Below are positions 1-5,736 of a stretch of DNA of 6,783 bases, one piece after another. The position numbers and the translations under genes were made by a program. Within the stretch, counting starts at the first letter, position 1, and each line of letters begins with the position of its first letter. The stretch comes from Alphaproteobacteria bacterium UBA2964 (GTDB lineage: Bacteria > Pseudomonadota > Alphaproteobacteria > MPNO01 > UBA2964), in the NCBI GenBank assembly GCA_002348425.1, contig DEBE01000247.1, positions 1 to 6,783 of the forward strand. Direction: 5' to 3'. A model generated the notes under the pieces. That model was not told the origin of the DNA, ran no database searches, and saw only the letters and a list, made by a program, of their open reading frames with translations.

Positions 1-678
1 CAATACCTAACAATTGTTCCGGATAAAGATTATGTAAAACGGCATACATTGAGAAAAATAATCAATTCGGAAGATATAGAAAATGCGATTATTTTTTGTA
101 ACCGTAAAAAAGATGTGGATACCCTAGATCGTTCATTAAGAAAACACGGCTTCAACTCCAATACCTTGCATGGCAACATGTCCCAACCTGCCCGCTTGGA
201 AACTTTGGAAACATTTAAGAAAGGCGAAACAAAGTTTCTTGTAGCAAGTGACGTGGCGGCCCGTGGACTGGATATTCCAAAAGTCTCACATGTATTCAAT
301 TTTGACGTTCCCTCGCATGCAGAGGATTATATACACCGTATCGGCCGCACCGGAAGAGCGGGTCGTAAAGGACGCGCTCTAACAATCGGAACAGATAAGG
401 ACGAAAAATACCTAGATGCAGTGTACAAGTTAATTGGTAAGAAAATTCCAATATTATCAATTGAAGGTAATTTGGAATCTGAATTTGATCCTCCTGAAAA
501 AAAGAATAGCCGAAAAAAAGCAAAACGAGCCAAAGCCAATAAAAATACTAATAATGCTGGCAACAAAAATTCTATTCCTGCACAAAATAACAATATCAAA
601 AAAACTAATATCATCGGAATGGGGTCACACGTACCCAATTTTATGTTAAGATCTGTTGCCAAAAATAAATCTGAGTAA
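1..678 (+). CDS. DEAD-box RNA helicase, C-terminal part (5' end outside window)
   Basis: The reading frame is open from base 1, so this is the last 225 residues of a longer protein. The in-frame TTG at 49 is not a real start. The visible part is the second RecA-like (Helicase_C) domain of an ATP-dependent RNA helicase. Motif IV is AIIFCNRKK (residues 29-37), followed by LHGNMSQ (56-62), motif V ASDVAARGLDIP (82-93) and motif VI HRIGRTGRAGRKG (112-124). Motif VI contains the arginines expected to contact ATP. From about residue 165 the protein becomes a Lys/Asn-rich low-complexity tail, probably disordered and RNA-binding. It ends in GMGSHVPNFMLR (206-217), a short element I associate with RhlE-like helicases of Alphaproteobacteria. 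The N-terminal domain with the DEAD motif is not visible, so the exact subfamily is uncertain. Likely cytoplasmic roles are RNA remodelling, ribosome assembly or RNA decay. The gene lies 4 bp upstream of a small RAM-domain gene. Confidence 0.93.
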   Translation, partial: QYLTIVPDKDYVKRHTLRKIINSEDIENAIIFCNRKKDVDTLDRSLRKHGFNSNTLHGNMSQPARLETLETFKKGETKFLVASDVAARGLDIPKVSHVFNFDVPSHAEDYIHRIGRTGRAGRKGRALTIGTDKDEKYLDAVYKLIGKKIPILSIEGNLESEFDPPEKKNSRKKAKRAKANKNTNNAGNKNSIPAQNNNIKKTNIIGMGSHVPNFMLRSVAKNKSE

Positions 679-682
679 AATC

Positions 683-925
683 ATGCAAACAATATTTATA
701 TTTTGTAAATGTGAACTAGGTAAGGCTTACAATGTAGCTGATGAAGCTATTCTTGGTGTTGAAAGTATATCAGAAATTCATTCCATTTCAGGTGAACATG
801 ACTTATTAATAAAGGCTTACCTTTCAGACAACACTGATATCGGTCACTTTGTGACAGATAAAATTCAAACTTTACCAGGAATCAAGGAGACTTTTACGCT
901 TATTGGTTTTAAAGCGTTTTCATAA
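683..925 (+). CDS. Stand-alone Lrp/AsnC ligand-binding (RAM) domain protein
   Basis: This small protein of 80 residues consists only of the C-terminal effector-binding/oligomerisation domain (RAM, beta-alpha-beta-beta-alpha-beta) of Lrp/AsnC regulators. No helix-turn-helix is present. Typical features are the opening beta strand QTIFIFCKCELGKAY, the central SISGEHDLLIKAYL stretch (about residues 34-47) where the GxxD turn characteristic of the family sits, and the closing LPGIKETFTLIGFKAF. ATG at 683 is preferred. A TTG at 656 would add nine residues but overlaps the helicase gene, and the family normally begins directly with this first strand. The start follows the helicase stop by 4 bp with only a weak GAG element upstream, which suggests co-transcription and translational coupling. 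RAM-only proteins form dimers or higher oligomers and may bind amino acids. The role of this one is unknown, and without a DNA-binding domain it cannot be a classical regulator by itself. Confidence 0.88.
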   Translation: MQTIFIFCKCELGKAYNVADEAILGVESISEIHSISGEHDLLIKAYLSDNTDIGHFVTDKIQTLPGIKETFTLIGFKAFS

Positions 926-927
926 AT

Positions 928-952
928 TGAGGGGAATTTACTTCTGACCTCA
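928..952. terminator. Weak stem-loop just after the RAM-domain gene, possible 3' hairpin
   Basis: TGAGG (928-932) pairs perfectly with CCTCA (948-952) around a 15-nt loop. Within the loop GAA (934-936) can also pair with TTC (942-944). It begins three bases after the stop codon at 923-925, where a transcript-end hairpin would sit. No T-run follows on either strand, so it does not meet the usual rule for an intrinsic terminator. It may protect RNA 3' ends or be chance. Confidence 0.2.
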
Positions 953-955
953 GGT

Positions 956-998
956 GGTGACATTAAATACATTCTTTAAAAGAAAGGTGACTTTAATT
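956..998. repeat. Imperfect 13-bp direct repeat, 30-bp period
   Basis: GGTGACATTAAAT at 956-968 and GGTGACTTTAATT at 986-998 match at 11 of 13 positions, with starts exactly 30 bp apart. The second copy overlaps the A/T palindrome at 996-1011. The spacing is close to three helical turns. The region is a convergent gene end, so a regulatory role is doubtful. Confidence 0.35.
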
Positions 999-1011
999 AT
1001 TTATAAATAAT
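996..1011. repeat. Perfect 16-bp A/T-only palindrome
   Basis: ATTATTTATAAATAAT reads identically on both strands. It lies 16 bp beyond the sufA stop codon on the minus strand. With no G or C pairs and no loop it would form only a weak hairpin. It could be a protein-binding dyad or a low-complexity accident of AT-rich intergenic DNA. Confidence 0.4.
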
Positions 1012-1027
1012 GGGAGTTAACACAAGT

Positions 1028-1387
1028 TCAAACGCTGAAAGATTCTCCACAACCACAACGACCTGATTCATTAGGGTTTCGGAATACGAAACTAGAACCC
1101 ATTTTTTCTTCAACAAAATCCATCTCAGTGCCAACAAGGTACATTACAGCCATTGGATCGATCAAAAGCTGAACATCCCCAAAATCAATGATTTCATCCG
1201 CGGCAGATTTTTCATTAACAAAGTCCATAGCATAGGTAAGCCCGTTACAACCACCTTCATTTACACCCAGTCGTATTCCTACTGCATCGGGATTATGGGT
1301 TTTTAAAAGTTTCCGAAGCTGTGCAACCGCAGATTTGGTTACCCTCAATACTGAGGGCTTTTCTTGAAAATTTTTGTCTCTTTCCAA
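1028..1387 (-). CDS. sufA: A-type Fe-S cluster carrier SufA/IscA family
   Basis: A 119-residue A-type carrier protein (HesB/IscA family) that binds Fe-S clusters and passes them to apoproteins in the cytoplasm. The three conserved cysteines are C47 in EGGCNGLTY and C111 and C113 in GRCGCGESF. The 64-residue spacing between the first two is the same as in E. coli SufA (C50/C114/C116). The start is TTG at 1387-1385. The codon directly upstream in frame is a stop, no ATG occurs before M54 inside the conserved core, and a GAGGG ribosome-binding site lies 7 nt upstream. It is the last gene of the suf operon, 10 bp after sufT. Naming it SufA rather than IscA or ErpA rests on operon context. All family hallmark residues are intact. 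Confidence 0.95.
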   Translation of the reverse strand: MERDKNFQEKPSVLRVTKSAVAQLRKLLKTHNPDAVGIRLGVNEGGCNGLTYAMDFVNEKSAADEIIDFGDVQLLIDPMAVMYLVGTEMDFVEEKMGSSFVFRNPNESGRCGCGESFSV

Positions 1388-1394
1388 TTAATTA

Positions 1395-1399
1395 CCCTC
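1395..1399 (-). promoter_or_regulatory. GAGGG ribosome-binding site fixing the TTG start of sufA
   Basis: On the minus strand GAGGG is followed by seven bases (TAATTAA) and then the TTG start. The motif overlaps the TGA stop of sufT, so termination of sufT places ribosomes directly at the sufA start. This is the main support for TTG as the true initiation codon. Confidence 0.6.
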
Positions 1400-1901
1400 A
1401 CATAAAACCAAGCTCAAGTTTTGCAGCCTCACTCATTCGATCAGGACTCCAAGCCGGTTCCCAAACTAATTCAACGCTGACACCGCCAATCTCTTCGACT
1501 TCCTTAACAGCCCGCTCAACATCGCCTGGAAGGCTACCGGCAACCGGACAAGCAGGGGAGGTCAAAGTCATATCAATATGAACGTCTTTCATTCCATTTA
1601 TATCAATATTATAAATAAGACCTAACTCATAGATATTAACAGGTATTTCCGGATCAAAAACGGTAGAAATGGCCTCTATCACTTTGTTCTCGAAAAGTTG
1701 AGGTTTAATTTCCGTACCTAATTGGCATTCATCATTTTGATCAATTTCAGACATATCAGATTTTATTGGCTCGTGATCTTTATCACCCTCATTTGTCGGG
1801 CCCTGCTGAAGATGACCTACCGGTACAGCCGTGTTTGTTTCTTTTCCCTCCATTTCGGGCGAGACTTCAGATTTCGTTAATTTTTCATTTTTAGAAAACA
1901 T
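1398..1901 (-). CDS. sufT: SUF-associated DUF59/MIP18 family protein SufT
   Basis: A 167-residue protein whose last ~100 residues form a DUF59 (MIP18-like) domain, the family of SufT and eukaryotic CIA2 that assists Fe-S protein maturation. Hallmarks are VFDPEIPVNIYELGLIY (81-97), the TSPACPVAGSLP loop with conserved cysteine C118, and the ending WEPAWSPDRMSEAAKLELG (148-166), which I associate with alphaproteobacterial SufT. The first ~65 residues are a polar, Glu/Lys/Asn/Pro-rich, probably disordered stretch that is not part of the domain. The ATG at 1901 keeps the tight 11-bp gap to sufU. An internal ATG at 1754 (M50) would give 118 residues, close to the usual family length, but leaves a gap of about 158 bp. 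Only a weak AAGTGA element precedes the upstream ATG, so the start is less certain than the identity. It sits between sufU and sufA in the operon. Confidence 0.93.
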   Translation of the reverse strand: MFSKNEKLTKSEVSPEMEGKETNTAVPVGHLQQGPTNEGDKDHEPIKSDMSEIDQNDECQLGTEIKPQLFENKVIEAISTVFDPEIPVNIYELGLIYNIDINGMKDVHIDMTLTSPACPVAGSLPGDVERAVKEVEEIGGVSVELVWEPAWSPDRMSEAAKLELGFM

Positions 1902-1912
1902 ATTGTAATCAC

Positions 1913-2359
1913 TTATTCTGTTTTCACTTCTTCATCTGATTCTTCAATGGCAGCAACCATTGCGTGCCATGGCAAAGTCGCACACTTAATCCTAGTGGGA
2001 AAATCCCTAACACCAGAAAGTGTTTCAAGTTCCTCAAGATCATTTACCTTATAACATTGCCCGGTGACAAGTGAGGTAAATTTTTCAAATAAACTCTTTG
2101 CTTGATCAATAGATTTACCTTTGACCATTTCAGTCATCATCGAGGCTGACGCAATTGAAATCGCACAACCGCGTGCATCAAACTTCGCTTCTCCAATTAC
2201 ATTACCTACAAGTTTTAAAAAAATCGTTACCTTATCACCACAAAGAGGATTGGTACCATTTGCTTTCCTATCATACTCCTCAAGTAGACCAAAATTTTTT
2301 GGGTTTCGGCTATGATCGAGTATAATATCTTGATAGAGATTCTTGAGAGAGGAGCTCAT
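1913..2359 (-). CDS. sufU: SufU zinc-dependent sulfurtransferase / NifU-like SUF protein
   Basis: A 148-residue IscU-fold protein of the SufU subgroup. In characterised SufU proteins a Zn-bound cysteine accepts persulfide sulfur from SufS and passes it to the SufBCD scaffold. The expected Zn ligands are all present: C40 and D42 in NPLCGD, C65 in ARGCAISIASAS, and C126 in RIKCATLPWHAM. The ~20-residue insertion GKSIDQAKSLFEKFTSLVTG (81-100), absent from IscU, and Lys instead of His before the last Cys both separate it from IscU. An additional Cys (C102) follows the insertion. The ATG overlaps the sufS stop by one base (TAATG), and an AAGGA element lies 12 nt upstream, so translation is probably coupled to sufS. 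No SufE homologue occurs in the visible operon, consistent with SufU being the sulfur acceptor. Confidence 0.95.
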   Translation of the reverse strand: MSSSLKNLYQDIILDHSRNPKNFGLLEEYDRKANGTNPLCGDKVTIFLKLVGNVIGEAKFDARGCAISIASASMMTEMVKGKSIDQAKSLFEKFTSLVTGQCYKVNDLEELETLSGVRDFPTRIKCATLPWHAMVAAIEESDEEVKTE

Positions 2360-3612
2360 TATCCAAAAATTTCCTTAACACGCTCTAATGCGGCTACCAA
2401 GGCATCAATATCACTCCTGTTATTGTACAAACCTAGCGAGGCCCTTACCGTTGAAGCAATATCAAAATAATCCATAACGGGCTGAGCGCAATGGTGCCCG
2501 GTCCGAACAGCAATACCCTCTCTATCGAGTATGGTACCGACGTCATGTGGGTGCACACCAGTTAAGTTAAAGGACAAAATAGCCGCTTTTTCCGGCGCTT
2601 GACCAACAATTTCCAAACTATCTATGCCTTTAAGCTTGTTTGTTCCATACTTAAGTAGGTCGTTTTCGTGAGCTGCAATATTTTCTAGTCCAACAGCAGT
2701 AATATAATTAACGGCAGCTCCCATACCAATAGCTCCGGCTATATGTGGCGTACCTGCTTCAAATTTAAAAGGTAAATCTGCATATGTAGTTTTATCGAAA
2801 GTAACTACATCAATCATTTCCCCTCCACCTTGGTAGGGGGGCATTGCTTCAAGCAACTTCTCTTTCCCATAAAGGATTCCAATGCCACTCGGGCCATAAA
2901 TCTTATGACCCGATAAAACATAGAAATCTGCATCAAGGGATCTAACATCTATCTTCATATGAGGGGCCGCCTGACAGCCATCCACTAGAACTTTAGCCCC
3001 CCTTTCATGAGCTAGCCGAATTAATTCCGTTACTGGAAGTATAGTCCCAAGAGCATTCGAAACATGTGTAACGGCGACGAATTTTGTTTTATCGCTTAAG
3101 AGGTTTGAGTAAGTATCTATGTCCAACACACCATCTCTATCAATGGGCACGACCTTTAAAGACGCACCCACCTCCTCAGCCATCAATTGCCAAGGTACTA
3201 TATTAGAATGATGCTCTAACATTGTTAAAATTATTTCATCACCTGCCGAAAGGTTTCGACGTCCCCAACTAGAGGCTACTAAATTTATTCCTTCGGTAGC
3301 ACCCCGAACAAAAATTATTTCACGTATACTAGATGCGTTAACAAAACTTCTTATTTTCTCTCTCGCTTCCTCCATCGCGTCAGTAGTTTTTTGACTCATG
3401 TAGTGCACGCCACGGTGCACATTGGAATATTCAGTGCTATAGACCTTAGAAATGGCTTCTATCACTTGGCGAGGCTTTTGAGCACTGGCTGCACTATCAA
3501 GATATGTAAACGGTTTTCCGTAAACCTCTTCCGTTAAAATTGGGAAATCCTGACGCAAAACATTTACATCAAAAACCGGGCGCGTCATTTCTTCTATCAC
3601 CTTTGTCGCCAT
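2359..3612 (-). CDS. sufS: Cysteine desulfurase SufS (group II, PLP-dependent)
   Basis: A 417-residue class-V aminotransferase-fold enzyme that converts L-cysteine to L-alanine and leaves a persulfide on its active-site cysteine, which supplies sulfur to the SUF pathway. The PLP-binding lysine is K237 in SGHKIYGP. The catalytic cysteine is C375 in RTGHHCAQP, in the short group II loop. Other cofactor and substrate residues match E. coli SufS with a constant +11 offset: H134, N186, D211, Q214 and R390. Length is close to the usual ~406-420. The ATG at 3612 follows the sufD stop by 2 bp, and a GGGAG ribosome-binding site lies 10 nt upstream inside the sufD end. The 3' end overlaps the sufU start by one base. 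All active-site residues I could check are intact, so it should be functional. Confidence 0.98.
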   Translation of the reverse strand: MATKVIEEMTRPVFDVNVLRQDFPILTEEVYGKPFTYLDSAASAQKPRQVIEAISKVYSTEYSNVHRGVHYMSQKTTDAMEEAREKIRSFVNASSIREIIFVRGATEGINLVASSWGRRNLSAGDEIILTMLEHHSNIVPWQLMAEEVGASLKVVPIDRDGVLDIDTYSNLLSDKTKFVAVTHVSNALGTILPVTELIRLAHERGAKVLVDGCQAAPHMKIDVRSLDADFYVLSGHKIYGPSGIGILYGKEKLLEAMPPYQGGGEMIDVVTFDKTTYADLPFKFEAGTPHIAGAIGMGAAVNYITAVGLENIAAHENDLLKYGTNKLKGIDSLEIVGQAPEKAAILSFNLTGVHPHDVGTILDREGIAVRTGHHCAQPVMDYFDIASTVRASLGLYNNRSDIDALVAALERVKEIFG

Positions 3613-3614
3613 GC

Positions 3615-4940
3615 TTATGCCACTCCCTGCATCTTTTCGGTTTCAACATTTAATAACCATGAAGTAATAAAATCCTCGAGATGGGTCTTAATTTCGTCAT
3701 CACACAACGGCTCTATAAGGTCCGAGACAAATGCCTCTACCATCATAATATGTGCCGTTTGTGGGTCTATGCCCCTCGACTTTAGATAAAAAAGCGCATT
3801 TTGGTCGAGGTCTCCCACAGCAGCACCGTGACTACATTTTACATCATCCGCATGAATAATTAGTTCCGGCTTACTATCGGCCTGAGCACCCCGCGACAGG
3901 AGTAAGTTTCTACTCATTTGAAAAGCTTCGGTTTTTTGCGAATCCGGGGCAACAAAGATACGTCCCTGAAACACTGTGCGAGACTTGTTATCTAAGACGT
4001 TTTTATAAAGTTGGCTGCTACGACAATTCGATGTGTTATGGATAACTTCTGTTGTATTATCACAATGCTGATTACCACGAACCAGTGCAAGCCCTTTCAA
4101 AGAACAATTTGCTTCTTTGCCATTTAATTTGACACAAATTTCGGAACGAGCTTTGCGTGCACCAGAAGAAAGAACAAAATTATCAAAATGTGCATTTTCT
4201 TCTAATTGCACCGTGGTTTGTCCAATATTCCAATTTGTTTCTCCGAGATCTTGAAGAATAACCTGTCTCAGATTAGCACCTTTCGCCAAAGACACTTCTG
4301 TCACTACATTACAAAAACTGGTTGAGGTGCCAAGTGTTATATAGGACTGCATAATTGTCGCGGTACTGTTTTCTCCAATAGCTATCAAGTTTCTGAGATG
4401 TGTCTCCACAGAAGAATTCTCTGAATTAAGGAATATAACCTGGATCGGATTTTTAATAGTTACATTCGCGGGGATTTGTAAAACCATCCCATCATGCATT
4501 AAAAGGGTATTTAAAGCCGTAAGGCCGGCCCTTTTAATATCTGCTATACTGTACCAAGGATCTCGTTTGTTTTCGGCTTTAAGAAAATTAGAAAGTGTTT
4601 GAAATTCGGTTCGTCCTTCAATCCAGTCATTTTTTGACAGAGCAGAAGAAAAGATACCGTCAACAAATACTATGACGTTCGCACCTTCCAAAATAAATGG
4701 TGCGAGTAATTCGGAATTAACCTTTCTAACAGTGGGTAAATCAAAATCAGATAGATACAGATGCCTTAAATCAGAATATTTCCATGTCTCGGTTTTGCGA
4801 GATGGCAGTCCAATGTCCTGAAAAACTTTTACAGCTTTTTCACGCAAATTACGAGCGCCCGGGAGCTCATCACGCCGTGCATTATAACGCGCAAGAAAAC
4901 TTGAAATGTTGTGATCTTTAGGAGACTGAACGCTTTGCAT
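3615..4940 (-). CDS. sufD: SufBCD scaffold subunit SufD
   Basis: A 441-residue SufB/SufD-family protein (right-handed beta-helix core) that pairs with SufB and SufC to form the scaffold on which the cluster is built. Near the N terminus is GLPSRKTETWKYSDLR (44-59), a SufD hallmark. The C-terminal core has FQGRIFV (324-330) and DDVKCSHGAAVGDLD (365-379). The latter holds C369 and H371, corresponding to E. coli C358 and H360, with H360 implicated at the SufB-SufD cluster interface. The C-terminal helical region (EAFVSDLIEPL) is the expected SufC-binding part. The ATG at 4940 is 17 bp after the sufC stop, with an AGGAA element 10 nt upstream. Length is normal for the family. Confidence 0.97.
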   Translation of the reverse strand: MQSVQSPKDHNISSFLARYNARRDELPGARNLREKAVKVFQDIGLPSRKTETWKYSDLRHLYLSDFDLPTVRKVNSELLAPFILEGANVIVFVDGIFSSALSKNDWIEGRTEFQTLSNFLKAENKRDPWYSIADIKRAGLTALNTLLMHDGMVLQIPANVTIKNPIQVIFLNSENSSVETHLRNLIAIGENSTATIMQSYITLGTSTSFCNVVTEVSLAKGANLRQVILQDLGETNWNIGQTTVQLEENAHFDNFVLSSGARKARSEICVKLNGKEANCSLKGLALVRGNQHCDNTTEVIHNTSNCRSSQLYKNVLDNKSRTVFQGRIFVAPDSQKTEAFQMSRNLLLSRGAQADSKPELIIHADDVKCSHGAAVGDLDQNALFYLKSRGIDPQTAHIMMVEAFVSDLIEPLCDDEIKTHLEDFITSWLLNVETEKMQGVA

Positions 4941-4957
4941 TATATTCAGGTTCCTAT

Positions 4958-5710
4958 TTAAGCTGCTTGAATTTGATTTAGGCCGGTGTACCCTTTCTTT
5001 TCCAAATCAAGGGCGAGTTCTTTATCACCAGACGCTACAATCTTTCCTTCTGAAAGAACATGTACATAATCTGGAATAATGTAACCCAATAACCGCTGAT
5101 AATGTGTGATTACTAAGGACGACCGATTTGGCGAGCGAAGCGCATTAACACCATCAGCAACAGCCTTGAGTGCATCAATATCAAGGCCTGAGTCAGTTTC
5201 ATCAAGGACAGCGAATTTGGGGTTTAATAGAGACATTTGTAATACTTCGTGACGCTTTTTTTCTCCACCAGAGAAACCTACATTTACGTTACGTTGAAGG
5301 AGTTTATCATCCATTCCCAAAGTCTCTGCTTTTTTTCTAACCAACTTAAGAAAATCTACCGCAGAAATTGGCTCTTCGCCCCGATAGGCTCTAATTGAGT
5401 TTAAGGAGGTACGCAAAAAATTCATACTAGATACCCCCGGTATTTCCACCGGGTATTGGAAAGCCAAAAATACCCCTTCTCCGGCACGTTCATGTACATC
5501 AAAGTCCAACAAATTTTTGCCATTAAAAACAATTTCACCGTCCGTAATTTCGTACCCTTCACGACCCGAAAGTACATAAGATAACGTACTTTTTCCTGAT
5601 CCATTTGGGCCCATAACGGCATGTACTTCTCCGGCTGCAATCTCAAGGTTTACCCCATTAAGGATTTTTTTTCCTTGAACCGTTACATGAAGATTATTAA
5701 TTAAAAGCAT
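4958..5710 (-). CDS. sufC: Fe-S assembly ATPase SufC
   Basis: A 250-residue soluble ABC-type ATPase that binds SufB and SufD and drives conformational change in the scaffold during cluster assembly. No membrane segment is present. Walker A is GPNGSGKST (34-42, K40), the Q-loop glutamine is Q85 in AFQYPVEIPG, the signature is FSGGEKKR (146-153), Walker B is FAVLDETD (167-173 plus flanks) with catalytic E171, and the H-loop is H203 in ITHYQRLL. K40, E171 and H203 carry the same numbers as in E. coli SufC. One unusual position is H154 directly after the signature, where the family normally has Asn (GGEKKRNE); here the codon is CAC. The ATG at 5710 lies 26 bp after sufB with a GGGG element about 11 nt upstream. 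Confidence 0.98.
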   Translation of the reverse strand: MLLINNLHVTVQGKKILNGVNLEIAAGEVHAVMGPNGSGKSTLSYVLSGREGYEITDGEIVFNGKNLLDFDVHERAGEGVFLAFQYPVEIPGVSSMNFLRTSLNSIRAYRGEEPISAVDFLKLVRKKAETLGMDDKLLQRNVNVGFSGGEKKRHEVLQMSLLNPKFAVLDETDSGLDIDALKAVADGVNALRSPNRSSLVITHYQRLLGYIIPDYVHVLSEGKIVASGDKELALDLEKKGYTGLNQIQAA

Positions 5711-5736
5711 TCTTTTATTACCCCAAATATTCTGAG

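Larger units (their letters stand above)
926..1027. other. Convergent intergenic gap without a clear terminator
   Basis: These 102 bases lie between the stop of the RAM-domain gene (plus strand) and the stop of sufA (minus strand), so both transcripts run into it. I see no GC-rich stem followed by a T-run on either strand. What is present is a weak hairpin, a short direct repeat and an A/T palindrome, listed separately. No ORF or RNA gene is supported here. Confidence 0.8.

Noticed and set aside
49..51. TTG as start of a short helicase-like protein
   Set aside because: The frame is open to base 1 and the protein begins mid-domain, so the gene is simply cut by the window.
327..662. 111-codon minus-strand open frame with a hydrophobic leucine-rich translation
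   Set aside because: It lies entirely antisense to the helicase tail. The hydrophobic look comes from reading the Lys/Asn-rich codons in reverse, and no ribosome-binding site or family match is apparent.
656..682. TTG-initiated longer form of the RAM-domain protein
   Set aside because: It would overlap the helicase gene and add nine residues outside the domain. ATG at 683 fits the family's usual N terminus.
1321..1581. 86-codon plus-strand open frame
   Set aside because: It is antisense to sufA and sufT, whose conserved motifs explain this DNA.
1913..2359. IscU or NifU N-terminal scaffold instead of SufU
   Set aside because: The ~20-residue insertion, the Lys before the last Cys in place of IscU's His, and location in a suf operon all point to SufU.
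5422..5646. 74-codon minus-strand open frame
   Set aside because: It is an out-of-frame shadow inside sufC, covering the Walker A region in another frame.
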